Origin: Chiua virens
Taxonomy: Eukaryota > Basidiomycota > Agaricomycetes > Boletales > Boletaceae
Reading direction: 5' to 3'
Length of the DNA: 64,000 nucleotides
Assembly (NCBI GenBank): GCA_019787685.1
Contig: JAHNUO010000002.1
Location: forward strand, 682,001 to 746,000
Shown here: positions 47,535 to 58,406 of the stretch, in pieces
Position numbering within the stretch: the first letter of the stretch is position 1
Layout of the letters: each line of letters begins with the position of its first letter
The notes under the pieces: model-generated
Told to the model about the DNA's origin: nothing
Database searches by the model: none
Seen by the model: the letters and a program-made list of their open reading frames with translations, nothing else
Translations under genes and position numbers: made by a program

Positions 47535-47554
47535 CGAAGTTTCGAGAAAATTCC
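47535..47554 (+). promoter_or_regulatory. Perfect four-unit heat-shock element upstream of STI1
   Basis: The sequence cGAAgtTTCgaGAAaaTTCc contains four correctly spaced inverted nGAAn units, the ideal binding site for an Hsf trimer. It lies 76-95 bp before the STI1 start codon. STI1 is a known Hsf1 target in yeast, so heat induction is expected. Confidence 0.85.
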
Positions 47555-47572
47555 GCTCGCCGTGCAAAAGGG

Positions 47573-47582
47573 GAGATATATT
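47573..47582 (+). promoter_or_regulatory. TATA-like box of STI1
   Basis: An AGATATATTT sequence lies about 20 bp after the heat-shock element and about 50 bp before the ATG. Confidence 0.4.
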
Positions 47583-47629
47583 TACAACATTCACTCCCCA
47601 GTTCATACAGTCCATAGTCTACCGCACAC

Positions 47630-49825
47630 ATGGCAGATGTAGGTTTCTTGCAGGATCCACTACGTCGTCTAATCTTGTTATCTCGCCATAGGCAAACACC
47701 CTCAAAGATCAGGGCAACAAAGCGTTCGCTGCCAAAGACTATGACAAGGCGCTCGAGTTCTTCACCGCTGCCATAGTCATCGACCCGTCCAATCACGTTT
47801 TGTACTCTAACCGGAGTGCAGCCAACGCTGGCAAGAAGTTGTGGAACCCGGCGCTCGACGACGCTGAAAAGGTCCTTCCAAGTCGTTTCCATTCCCTCGG
47901 ACCTGTCTACTAAAGTACTTTTAGTGCATCTCTCTCAACCCAACTTGGGGAAAGGGCTATGCGAGGAAGGGCGCCGCCTTGCACGGAGCTCACCGATATG
48001 CAGAAGCTACTGCTGCATATGAAAAGGGTCTCGAGTTCGAAGACAGCCCCGCTCTTCGCAAGGGTCTTCAGGAGGTCAAGGATGCACAAGGTTCGATCAC
48101 AGCACCTGCCTTGTTATGACAACTGCAGATGTTGATACCTTTACAGCCAAGGATACCAGCGCGGGCGCCGACGCATTGGGATTCGGCAAGCTATTCCAAG
48201 ATCCCAATCTCATCGGGAAGCTCGCATCGAACCCCCGCACACAAAAGCATCTCGCAGATCCTGCATTCATCCAAAAGGTATGCACCTTGATTCCAATCTC
48301 TGTCAACAATGCTGATCGTCGTCAATGCAGCTCCAAATGATGCAACAATATCCCCAACTCGCGCAATCGTGCGTCTGTGCGCATGTTCGTCTTTTTGTTG
48401 GTGCTGATCCATGTCTAGAGCTCTGGGCTCGGATCCAAGAATGATCGACGTCCTCGGTGTTGCAATGGGTGTCGACTTGCAAGGCTTCTCTCGCGAAGAG
48501 GGATCGGACGATCTTCCCCCTGGTCTCCGAAAAACCTCCCCTCCATCTTCTCCTCGTTCCGCGCCAACCCCCTCATCTTCGAGTGCCAACAGTAAGCCAG
48601 CACCAGCACCCGCACCCGAACCAGAAAAGGATGTCGAAATGTCAGAGGAAGACGCAGAAGAAGTAAAAGCCAAGGCTGACGCGATCGCTGCAAAGGAGAA
48701 AGGGTCCCAGTTCTACAAGCAACGACGGTTCGACGAGGCCGTCGCTGCTTTCTCAGAAGCCTGGGATCTCTGGCCCAAGGACATCACCTTCTTGACCAAC
48801 CTCGGTGCCGTGTACTTTGAACAAGGCGAATACGACAAGTGTATCGAGACGTGCGAGAAGGCTGTCGAGGAAGGACGCAGCGTGAGTTCGCGTTGTCCCT
48901 TCTGTTGAAACCTTGCACCCGTCATGCTGATGTGCGGCACAGCAACGAGCAGATTTCAAGCTGCTCGCAAAGGCTCTCGGGCGCATCGGCTCGGCTTATT
49001 CGCAGAAAGGCGACGTCGCCTCTGCCAAAAAGTACTTCCAAAAGTCGCTCGCCGAGCATCGCGACGCTGCCATCCTCGCTAAGCTCCAGTCCACTGAGAA
49101 GGCGCTTGCAGAGGCAGAACGTCAGGCTTACACTGACCCGGCCAAGTCAGCCACCGCTCGCGAGGAGGGCAACACGGCGTTCAAGGCGGGCGACTTTGCA
49201 GGCGCCGTCAAGTTGTACACGGAGAGTATCAAGCGCGACCCGTCGGATGCACGAGGATACAACAACCGCGCTGCCGCATACATGAAGCTGATGGCGCTCG
49301 CGGAAGCACTCAAGGACGCCAACGAGGCTATCAAGGTCGATCCTTCGTTTGGTATGTGAACAGGCTGCCATTGGACAAGACATTGACTGAGACCCTGCAT
49401 CCAGTCAAGGCGTACATCCGTAAAGCCTCGATTCTGCATACGATGCGCGAGTACAGTAAGGCATTGGAGGCCCTCCAAGTCGCATCGTCCGCCGATACTG
49501 CAAATGCGCACACAAACGAGATCCAGGCGCAGGAGATGAAGACGCAGCAAGAACTGTTTAGCCAACGTGCAGGGGAGACCGAGGAGCAGACGCTCGAACG
49601 AGCGATGAAAGACCCAGAAGTCGCCGTAAGTGTTGTTGGCATGTCCATGATGGCGCGAATACTTATAGAGTGGTGGTGCAGGGAATCATGAGCGACCCCG
49701 TGATGCAGCAAATCTTGCAGCAAGCTCAGTCGAATCCTGGTGCGCTGCAGGACCACATGAAGAACCCTCTCATACGTGACAAGATCGTCAAACTCATCAA
49801 CGCTGGGATCATCCGGACCCGATGA
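47630..49825 (+). CDS. STI1: STI1/HOP, Hsp70-Hsp90 co-chaperone
   Basis: Adaptor that hands clients from Hsp70 to Hsp90 in the cytosol. The first coding exon is just 9 nt (MAD, 47630-47638), then exon 2 from 47692. TPR1: NTLKDQGNKAFAAKDYDKAL, LYSNRSAANAG, NPTWGKGYARKGAALHGAHR. The first DP/STI1 domain: GFGKLFQDPNLIGKLASNPR and GSDPRMIDVLGVAMGVDL. A Pro/Ala linker precedes TPR2A (KEKGSQFYKQRRFDEAVAAF, DITFLTNLGAVYFEQGEYDK) and TPR2B (AREEGNTAFKAGDFAGAVKL, DARGYNNRAAAYMKLMALAE, KAYIRKASILHTMREYSKAL). The second DP domain is DPVMQQILQQAQSNPGALQD, ending INAGIIRTR. About ten exons; introns about 47-66 nt; no frameshift. Only 137 bp separate its stop from the ARA2 stop on the other strand. Confidence 0.95.
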
Positions 49826-49962
49826 TTAGATGCGAGGTAAACATTTCTTGGGATAAGATGGTCGATTTCATGGCGTGTACACATTTATGGTACCACTGTA
49901 CTTGTAAAGATGATAATACGGATCCTTCCTATTGCATCCACTCATCGTTTTTGCCTAACAAT

Positions 49963-51403
49963 TTATCCATCGTGGAACGTTGGGTTCTCCCAGGAGCGAT
50001 CTAATAACCCATCCTTGCCCTCTCCAAAGACAGACAACACATCCTTGACACGTTGCTTCCACTCCTCGTTCTCCCCAAGTCTCCTCTTTTCCACCTCGTA
50101 CCATATCCGCGCGCTCTCATGCACGTCCCTGAGCGATCCAAGCCCCACGACGGTCGGCATCCCCACCTCCCTCGCCTTCTCAAACGCGTACTGCAACGCA
50201 AGCTCAGGCAACCCACTCTCGCCGCTCGGCGTCATGGTCATCTGAACAGCGCGCTCGACGACCATCCTGAGGTCTCGCGACGCTGGATGCCAAGCCGGCG
50301 GGTTCGGCCTGAGAAGCCCCATACTCAGCGGAGACGCCGTCAGGACCTGCTTGACGCCCGCCCGCTGCTCAAACGCAATCTTGAACGCCAGCAGCGTGCT
50401 GTTCTGCAAATTGAGATGGCAATACGACAGCACGACGTCGAGCGGCTCATACGGCGGCGTGTGCCTGACCAAGATCGCCAGCCGCAGCAACGTCGGTAAG
50501 GGATACCCTGCGTACGCGCTCGTGATCGCGATAGACCCCTTGTGAGCACGACGCACCGCTGATGCCTACTTGCTTGACGACCCCCTCGGCCTGCAGCTTC
50601 TTCAATTCCCCGATCGCTCCGAGCACCTCACGGTCGCCGTCCCCGTGCACGACCGCCTCCCCGCCCTCGTGCAGGCCATACGCCGCCGCCTCGGCATCCA
50701 ACGCGCTCTGATGATCACCCGACGTCTTCGGCGCCTTGCACACTGCGAGAAACTCGACGTCATGCACATACACCGTGTCAAGGTATGTCGTGTGCAACCG
50801 CGTCAGACTGCGCGCCACGCTCGCTCGCACGCCCTGTGGGGTATAGTCGAACGCGTCCCGGGTGTTGCCAAACCGACCGCATTTCGTAAACTAGAGGTGC
50901 AATGTCAACAGGGGGTTCGGGTACGGGTACGAGAAGGACGCACGAGTTGATAGGACGAACGTGGGAATTCGTTCTCGAGCGCCTTGAGTGCGTTTCCGAG
51001 TACGATCTCGGACGGGCCGTAGTACGGGGACGTATCGAACCCGGTGATGCCATACCTGTCGCCGTAGTGAGAATCCCAATCGACACCAAGACAGATGGAT
51101 GGCACGGAACGCACCTCAATGCTAGCCTCGTCGTCCTCAAAGGCACAACTCCCCGTACATGCTCGTCGTCATTGTAAAACGCCGAAAACGACGCCGCGCC
51201 AAGCACGACCGCGGGCACCCCAGGCCCAAAGGAGGTTGTCTAGCACAAGCAAAGGTCGTCAATCAACAGGCGATGCGGGGATCAAAGAGGTACTGATTTA
51301 CGATACGCTTGTCATGGTCTGGCTTGTCCACATCCTCATCGGGGATGTCCACCAGCGCGGGAAGTGAGAACGTCGGTTGCGGTGCATTGAGTCGTTCGAC
51401 CAT
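49963..51403 (-). CDS. ARA2: ARA2-type D-arabinose dehydrogenase (aldo-keto reductase)
   Basis: NAD(P)-dependent aldo-keto reductase oxidising D-arabinose (or L-galactose in plant relatives) toward erythroascorbate. The start at 51403 gives MVERLNAPQPTFSLPALVDI. After an intron: VVLGAASFSAFYNDDEH, YGITGFDTSPYYGPSEIVLG with the catalytic Asp/Tyr region, NEFPRSSYQL, LFTKCGRFGNTRDAFDYTPQ with the catalytic Lys, SLTRLHTTYLDTVYVHDVEF with the His, ELKKLQAEGVVKQVGISGYP, DVVLSYCHLNLQNSTLLAFK and ASPLSMGLLR. The order and the YLDTVYxHDVEF signature fit yeast Ara2. An insertion of about 40 residues (DAEAAAYGLHEGGEAVVHGD) sits in the middle. All introns keep frame. Confidence 0.87.
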
Positions 51404-51692
51404 GGTCCTGCTGCTGCGTCTGGCTAGACGCTGATCAGGGTATCTTTACAAGGCAGATCGCCCAAGACCCGTTTTATGCCAAGGGCAAGGCGTGCAGGGG
51501 ATCACATGCACATGCAGGGATGGGAAATACCCACAAGTTCACACTCTACAACAATTCAAATGAATGTCATTTGGTACGTCTATCGCACAAAAACAGAACG
51601 GCATCTGGCCAAAGAAAAAGAAAAAGAAAACATGATTGTTTGTTGTCAGCTTTATAGCCTGTCCCGCGTCCAGCTATGGGCGCCAAGACGAG
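51404..51692. other. Intergenic region
   Basis: About 290 bp between the ARA2 start and the end of the B12D gene on the same strand. No feature beyond a purine run near 51610-51635. Confidence 0.35.
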
Positions 51693-52119
51693 TCAACACC
51701 TGCCAACTCGAGAAGACAAGTGGAAACAGACGGACCTCTTGGAGAAGTTGCCAGAGGGATCCATCATCTTGATATTTTCGTCGGGCTTGACATTGTTCCA
51801 TGGGGTGGGGTTGCTCTTGGACCAGACGACTTACGCCAACAGTCAACCTTTGTGTGGGGTTGGAAAGCAGAGCGTACCTGTAGGTCCCGTCGCAAGGCGT
51901 CCTAGATACCAGGTAGCACCACCGACAGCCAAACCGATGACTGCATAGCTACGTCAACGTTAGTGCGTGAAACTGGTTCAGAAATCGACAAGTGCATACA
52001 GTGGTATGGCCTAGGATCAACGGAGTTGAGGTGGTTACGAGACTGGACGAGAAGAGACCCAAGCTCACCTCGACGGCGTACCAGTTTCGCATGAATTGCC
52101 TGACACCTTTGCTAGCCAT
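51693..52119 (-). CDS. B12D / NADH-ubiquinone reductase MLRQ-like small membrane protein
   Basis: Small protein of the B12D (complex I MLRQ-like) family, probably in the mitochondrial inner membrane. It is split over small exons: MASKGVRQFMRNWYAVE (start 52119), AIPLY, AVIGLAVGGATWYLGRLATG with the single membrane helix, PT, then VVWSKSNPTPWNNVKPDENI and KMMDPSGNFSKR to a stop at 51693. The order 'A-I-P-x-Y', helix with WYL, GPTVVW and NPTPWNxxKPDE is diagnostic. Introns of 45-70 nt join in frame; the 14-nt exon AIPLY is the least certain. The last residues after FSKR may be intron read-through. Related genes in animals and plants encode NDUFA4-like or B12D proteins. Confidence 0.75.
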
Positions 52120-52569
52120 AGTTCAAGGGTGGTGAATGTAATAACTTTGTTGGTTTCAAAGTTGCAAATGGTTAGCCAGCCGTCAAGCTCTCACGGTCAA
52201 TCTACCAAGCCGGAACCTTCCGATACGACTCACTGGTGGAACTGATTCACATTGAATCGTATGTACTTGTCAAGAAGCATAAACATGGGTTAATTTACGA
52301 AGCTATAGTGCGCATCAACAAAGTGTCCTATGATGAAATTTCTTTCTTTTGTTGTTGAAGCGTGGATGGAATTGAATAATACAACGATGACGGCGATGCA
52401 TCATGATGTGGCATCCCCCACAGTACGCGGAAGTGGACGGCTAGTGGTAAGAAATTATGCAATGAACAAGGGAGGTCAAGCAAGGGAATGGGAGGCATAG
52501 AAGCATAGCTTGTGATGAGGTCCGAGAAAAAGGCATGTTCTGAACGGAATGTAAGACGCTACACTCACG
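52120..52569. other. Intergenic region, no gene seen
   Basis: About 450 bp between the B12D start and the coiled-coil gene end. AT-rich, no recognisable coding or RNA feature. Confidence 0.4.
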
Positions 52570-55500
52570 TCACAAGTAAACATCACCAGCGCTGCAACCT
52601 TTGCATGCGCGCACCATGGAACAAGGCAATATCCCATTTTTCTTTTCCAAACTAATTTTGCTCCTCAGCTTCTCCAACTGCCTAGCTTTCGGGACAAACC
52701 CCCGCTGGGCTGGGCGAGTCGCATCATTGCCAACACTTGGCAAGGATGTGGCATTATCCGCTGTTTCCACGCGCGGGCTGCCCGAGCTGCTAGGAACAAT
52801 ATATGATGCAACCGCGGTCACACCTGGCGCCCACGAGAATGAGATAAAATTCGATATTTTCTGGAAGGGTGATCGTGCCGCAAGCGGGCTGGGCATAATA
52901 GAAGATAATGATGAAGTGTCTTGGGCATCGAAGTATTCACAAGCGCTCGGCGATGATGGGTTCCACTTGTTAGAACCGTTCATCTCCGACGTGGCACCGC
53001 CACTTGGCGTAAAGTTGGAACATCTGGGAGCGGAAACACGATCGTTGGCTGTGAAACGGAAGAGATAAATGAGTTGAGCGTACTCGTAAATAATTTAGAA
53101 TGGGGCTTAAATGTCGAACCATTTGAAATGCTCGATTGACTTTGCTTGACCGACGTCTGCACTTTTGTGGGCGTAGGGCAGGACTTGGACGAGACTGCCG
53201 ACTGTGGGATGAACGATTGCATTCTCTTTCCAGAAGATGTAGCCGATGGTACCGTGAAGCGGCCGGGTGCACTCTTAGATGGTGTGAACGTGATCAATGG
53301 TGTCTTCGGAGACATGGACCGCAGTGAAATGGCCCGAGGGATCGAGGAGGGTGAGCTATCGGTCCGGCTGCTTGGGCGGGAGGGTGGCGACGAACGCGGA
53401 GGAGATCTCACACATTCCACATGTCCAGCATTGACCTTGGGAGGGAACACAAAGGTCAAGGAACTCTCGTCCTCATCGTCTTCAACCAAATCAGGTGTGA
53501 GAACAGATCCACTGGACATGGAGTCGTCCCCACGAGGGCGAACAGCAGGTGTCGTCTCCTGAGGTGGTGTGATCCGTATCTCGGGTGGTGGTGTTATACA
53601 GACATCTGGCGGAGGTGTCACACAAATGAGCGGTGGCGCATTGAAGGTGAACCGTATTCCACCTTCCACCTCCTCGCCAACCAATTCATCATCAGTATCC
53701 GTAGCACCGCGCTCTTCGATTTCTTCGCGGACAATATCGGAATTTCTGAATGACATCGACTCGACCACGACACCAACGTCGGAGGGAATGACAAAGGGCG
53801 GCAACTCGTCGTCATCAGATGCGGATCCAAACACAGATGAGAATTTGCTCTGGCTCGTTTCCTCCGCGAGAGGTGGACTCTGGTCGACATCATCCAAACA
53901 TCCGAAAAACCGATCAATCTCTTCGTCTTGCTTAACATGGGTAGCAGTTTTTCCTTTGGGGAAGGTCCAAGTCTTCGAGAGGGACGGTCGGGATTCATGA
54001 CTAGGCCGGGCAGGTGACGAAAGGTTGACTGCAGAAGCGTCGGGTCTGATATCAAGCTCGTCCGCGGATCCAATAGACGAGCCAACTGGACTGGCAAAAC
54101 TAAGATCAGAATCGTCTTCGTCTTCGTATCCAGCCAGGTCGTTCTCCTCGTCAGAAACCTCCGCTTCCTCTTCTGCGACTGCATCCAAAGTGAACTCGGC
54201 CTTTGCGAAACTGTCGTCGGTCGATTCAACGTCGGTGGTGGAGCTTTCAGAGTCGATGGACTGAAATCCAAGTCCACGGGGACACGTATCGACCAGTTTT
54301 GCAGGGAATGGGGAGCGCCTCCAAGACCCATTAACCGTGTGAGGAAGCTTTGGCGTGTTCAGGAGGCCAGCGTCGTCCAAGAGTTTCTCAAGTTCTTTGC
54401 GGCGCGTGCGCTCCTGCTCAAGGGCGCCGCGAAGACGTGTGCACTCTTCGACAGCTGCGTCCGCGTCCTTGAGGCGAGCATTGAGCTTCATGACTTCATC
54501 CTTCATTCCATCACGTTCGCGCATGAGAGCCGCATTTTCAGCCATGATTTGGGAGAGCACAGACATCTTGGCTTCCACCGACTTTTCCAAACCAGATTTC
54601 TCAGCTTCCAACAAACCCAGGCGACTACGCGCAACCCAAGCCTCTCTCCTCTCTGCCTCGATCTGCTTGGCAAGAAAATCGACATGTTTGTCCACATCCG
54701 CCACGCGCTGTCTCCATCCATCTACGTCTCGCTTCAGCTCATCCCGCTCGGCCTTGAGGTCTGTGATAAGCTGCAGCATTTCGTCATTTAGTTCCGAAGA
54801 AGCTGCGGAAGCGTATGAAGCATATGAAAGATGGCGTGAACGAGAAGCCCGATTCCTCAGGGTGCGTTCCAGTTCGGTGATACGAGAGAGGAGCACATGG
54901 TGAGACCTAAATAAAAAATGCTGGTCCGCGACAGAGAGAGGTTGTTCGATCACGGCCTCTTGATCACCTGTAGACGAGAACTTGTGCTCCGTTGGCGTCA
55001 TCTCGGGAGTGGGTAAAAGGAACATGTCCCGAGGAGTCGAAGAATGCTTGTAAGAAATGCTGCTACGTCGCTTCTCGAAGTCGGGAGGAGCGGAAATGCC
55101 ATCGCTGAAACTGTAAGAAAAACGCCTCGCGGGAGGAAACTGGGGGACGAATGTGCTCGTGTCTTTGGGTAATATATGGTGATTTGGCACGACGACGTCA
55201 TCGAGAGTGGGAGCAACAAAAGATTTCCGAGCACTTGCGCGAACGCTCGGGGTGAGAGTAGGAGTGGGGAGGCTGCCTGGGGTATTCACGACGCTGCCCT
55301 GTACGAGGGACAAGGGCCGCAGGTTTAGACTGGCGGGACGATGTCGAGGGGAAATCTCTGTCGGGGGACCTACGACTACCTGCGAGGTATTTTTTCGCTC
55401 GTCGCCGGCGTTGGCGGGATCCTCCTCCTTCGGCTCCTCCTCCTCCTCCTCCTCTTCCACAAGAGTGCCGAGCTGGTCTTTTGAGATAGATACAGAACCA

Positions 55501-56062
55501 AACATCTTTCCGAAAGAGTCACGCTTGACTCCACTGATCCCAGAGCCAGGAGGGAATGAAGGTTTGGTGGCTGGAATGAGAATGAACGATCTGTGGTGGG
55601 AAACAGACTCAGGGAATAATACTCACGAAACTCGAAGGGCTTGGAGGCATCGGGAGAGGAGATGTCAGGGATCTCGACTTTTGAGAAAGTAAGGTCAGGC
55701 TTCCCCTCGAGGGCCAAGAGGGCCCTACGACGGATGGAATCCTTGTCGCCCAAGTTGAAGTTGTCTTCTGAGTGCGGCACTGTGGGAAGGTCTGGGAGGG
55801 AGACGCCCATAAGCTCGGCGGACTCTCGGCGGGTCGAGACCGATGAACGACGGTGGTGGTGCGAGGTGGGGCGTTTGGAAGGGGGGTTTGAAGATACATT
55901 GGAATTCGCAGGGGAATCAGATGGTGAGGTGGAAAGGGTGGGTGGAGAGGAAGAAAGACCGATGGAGGAGAAAGAAGAAGAAACGGAGTTATTGCGAGAG
56001 TGGGATCGTCGATGTGAATGCCGAGAAAAGGTATGAAGACTCTGCGGGGGAGCACCGCCCAT
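52570..56062 (-). CDS. Large Ser-rich coiled-coil protein of unknown function
   Basis: Exon 1 starts at 56062 (MGGAPPQSLHTFSRHSHRRS) and is Ser/Pro-rich; its intron (GTGAGT...CCAG) joins KPFEF to PTKPSFPPGSGISGVKRDSF and the long exon. That exon has a poly-Glu tract (coded by GAG repeats near 55432-55460), Ser-rich linkers, then a coiled coil of about 200 residues (from FRSHHVLLSRITELERTLRN to EQERTRRKELEKLLDDAGLL), an acidic stretch and a Pro/Ser-rich end. The frame stops at 52980, but the next frame (52983-52570) continues with SPFQKISNFISFSW, RPAQRGFVPKARQLEKLRSK and a CKGC end, which looks like the natural C-terminus, so I include it and assume a one-base break near 52985. No catalytic domain. 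A cytoskeletal or polarity role would be a guess. Confidence 0.65.
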
Positions 56063-56304
56063 CTTAAAGGATTGAAACTGCGGGGACAATGAGCAAGTAT
56101 TACGGTGCGAGAGAAAGAACAAGAAATACTCTTTGTCTGGCTGCCGTGTCTGAATCTTGAAAGTTGTCCATGATGAATGAATAAAAAAAAAAAAAAAGAA
56201 TGTGGGTTAGTCGGTAGGAAGGAATGTTATGCACTCTGCTTGACGTCGAGGTCGAACACAAGCCTTGAAACTCCGACGTTACGCTACACTTTGCAAGTCC
56301 AACG
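56063..56304. promoter_or_regulatory. Divergent promoter with A-tract
   Basis: 242 bp separate the head-to-head coiled-coil and isochorismatase-like genes. A run of about 15 A (56183-56197) could act as a nucleosome-depleting poly(dA:dT) element, which is a common yeast promoter feature; that role is inferred. Confidence 0.4.
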
Positions 56305-57175
56305 ATGACCAAAGTCCCAAAACTCGACCCAGAGCACACCGTCATCTTTCTCTGTGACATACAAGGTCGTCTCGGTGAGCATCATCTCTTTGTCACCTCC
56401 GATCATCCACATCGATCATCACAGGGCACGCGATCTATGGCTTCGATGAGCTCGTCTTGGTCACCAACAAGGTCATCAAAATGGCCAAGGTGCAGTCAAT
56501 TACCGCTTATCTCTCGCCGCTTATCCCCCTTCGCAACTAGATTCTGGGCATACCCGTCATCGTGACGGAGCAGAACCCCAAAGGTAATCGCTACGTCACT
56601 TCGCTCACCCCATTTACCTCCCGTGCGCATGCAGGTCTCGGACCCACTGCACCGGAAATCGACTTGCCGGCGCTTGGTGACTTGCACGTTGCCACGATCG
56701 AAAAGTCGCTGTTCTCCATGATGGTCCCTGAGGTCAAAACATTATTACGAGAACGTCCACGTATCACCTCCGTCGTCTTGTTTGGGATTGAGGTTAGTTT
56801 ACCCGAGTGGGCCCTCCGTTGTTCTGACGCCAGTTAGTCGCACATATGTGTCCTCCAAACCGCGCTTGATCTCCTCCAAGAGGGTTATGACGTCTTCGTC
56901 CTCGCGGACGGCGTGTCGAGCTGTAACAAGGAAGAAGTTCCGATCGCGCTCGCACACATTCGCCAGGTCGGGGGACACGTCATCACGAGCGAGAGTGCCT
57001 CCTTTCAACTTCAACGTCAGATACGTCTCGTAAAGTCCGGCCCACCTTGCTGATGTGACTTGTAGGAGAAGCTGGGACGCCACGATTCAAGGCATTTTCT
57101 ACGCTCATTAAAGAAGAGCTGGCAAATACCACCAAGACGTCACAGAAACTGCTGCAGTACCGTAGCTGGCTGTAG
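56305..57175 (+). CDS. Isochorismatase-like hydrolase (ISOC family)
   Basis: Cysteine hydrolase of the isochorismatase fold, similar to animal ISOC1/ISOC2; substrate unknown. The start MTKVPKLDPEHTVIFLCDIQ provides the first catalytic Asp. After introns: HAIYGFDELVLVTNKVIKMA, ILGIPVIVTEQNPK, GLGPTAPEIDLPALGDLHVA, TIEKSLFSMMVPEV with the catalytic Lys, and ESHICVLQTALDLLQEGYDV with the nucleophile Cys, then FVLADGVSS and SESASFQLQ. The last exon reads REAGTPRFKAFSTLIKEELA to SWL and TAG at 57173-57175. Five introns of about 50-65 nt all keep frame. Length, about 205 residues, fits the family. Confidence 0.88.
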
Positions 57176-57282
57176 TCGATTGATGTAAACTAGTGTACTA
57201 ATATCTTATCTTTTGTGACCGTGGGAATCTGTGCCATTGGTCCAAGAGCCGACTCTCCGCAGCTTGGACGATCCCAAGAAAC

Positions 57283-57704
57283 ATGTTTGGTAGTCTGTTC
57301 CACCTCGCCATCGACGCTCTCCTCTTCAGCGCATTTCTTGCTGGAATAAAGCGCTCCACTGGGCTCACGTACGTCCAGACCATCTACACCTCTCATGGTA
57401 CTCACCACGGCGTCGTAGGCCTGCGCTATCCCAAGTGCCTAACAAGGACATTCGCCGTGAGTAGCATCCACGCATCCCACCCAGCTCTTTCTAAATCACG
57501 CTAGAAATGCTACGGACATATCTTGGGATTGGTAGGTTCCGAGTTTCAGTATCCTGGCCTTGTCGTCTAACATGGGAACAGGAGAGTATGCCTTTGACTT
57601 GGCTATGGTCGTCTTTGGGGTAATCCTATTCTTTACATGCCAGCTTGGGCCGCCCGCTGACGTTTCCCTCGTAGCACTCCAGTTCCTTTGAACGCAAGCC
57701 ATGA
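57283..57704 (+). CDS. ATG44: Atg44/Mdi1 mitofissin homologue (DUF1748), five exons
   Basis: A 72-residue protein spread over five exons: 57283-57368, 57419-57456, 57505-57531, 57582-57619 and 57675-57704, with introns of 48-55 nt. The joined protein reads MFGSLFHLAIDALLFSAFLA, GIKRSTGLTPALSQVPNKDI, RQMLRTYLGIGEYAFDLAMV and a tail ending SSSFERKP. The FLAGIKRSTGLT block, NKDIR and final FERKP are the hallmark of the DUF1748 family, shown in yeasts to be mitofissin (Atg44/Mdi1), an intermembrane-space mitochondrial fission factor needed for mitophagy. Length nearly equals the yeast protein's 73 residues. All joins are in frame with good donors and acceptors. Confidence 0.9.
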
Positions 57705-57824
57705 ATGCGACAGTTCTAGCAATTCCCTCTATGTCACTTGTCTTTCGCATTCATTTGGACCAAGGACACCAATATCATTGTCATGAGTTGTATTATATCT
57801 TGCTCTTATACACGACGAGTGGGC

Positions 57825-58293
57825 TTATCCGAGAAAGTTGAATACGAAAAAGTGGAGGACGATGGACCCCAGTGCAAAATCGGCAAACGCCCTGTACATC
57901 GTCCTTTGAGCATGCGTGATGGGAAACCATGAGGAAGACAGACCTCTCGGGTGACACGTCTTTGAACTCGGAGCGGTTTTCGGGGTTGACTTGTACGCGG
58001 AGTGACGCAGCCAGGACAAACTGACCAACCGAGCTCGCGAACCTATGCATGCAGTCAGCGGGAACGCAAGCAACGGCCACGACTGCATAAGCGTACCCAG
58101 CTAAAAAGGCATTGAATGGAAAGTTGGTGACGAGGACGCAGTAGGCGAATTGGAGCACGCCGGAGAGAACGATGAACGCCAAGAAGGTGTCTATGAACTT
58201 GAGCCGGTCGGGTGTTTGGTGGAGGTACGATTTCCACAAGGCAGAGACGGTATTAGAAGGCGTCGTCTGCGAGGATGCTTTTGGGCCAGCCAT
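57825..58293 (-). CDS. OST2: OST2/DAD1, oligosaccharyltransferase subunit
   Basis: Small membrane subunit of the ER oligosaccharyltransferase that transfers N-glycans. Three exons: MAGPKASSQTTPSNTVSALW onward with YLHQTPDRLKFIDTFLAFIV, LQFAYCVLVTNFPFNAFLAG; then FASSVGQFVLAASLRVQVNP and EFKDVSPE; then RAFADFALGSIVLHFFVFNF ending LG. TPxRLKxID, FPFNxFLxGF and SPERAFADF are the DAD1 signatures. Two introns (about 54 and 52 nt) join exactly inside the GF and RA codons. Three membrane helices are evident. Length about 120 residues matches the family. Divergent from the following gene. Confidence 0.93.
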
Positions 58294-58406
58294 AGTATTG
58301 CTGCGCGTGCGACGTGGAAGTAGAAAGTGTACTTGCTTGTCCCAAAACGGAAGTCACTCTATTAGAAAAAAAGTCAAGTAGTACGCTCTCCTCTACCCCG
58401 CTGCTC
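58294..58406. promoter_or_regulatory. Divergent promoter OST2 / SOD-fold mitoribosomal gene
   Basis: 113 bp separate the two start codons facing away from each other. No strong TATA element was seen. Confidence 0.4.

Noticed and set aside
52601..53068. Plus-strand 155-codon ORF with a signal-like start
   Set aside because: It overlaps antisense to the C-terminus of the coiled-coil gene, whose minus-strand reading has a more natural CxxC end and Arg/Lys-rich helix.
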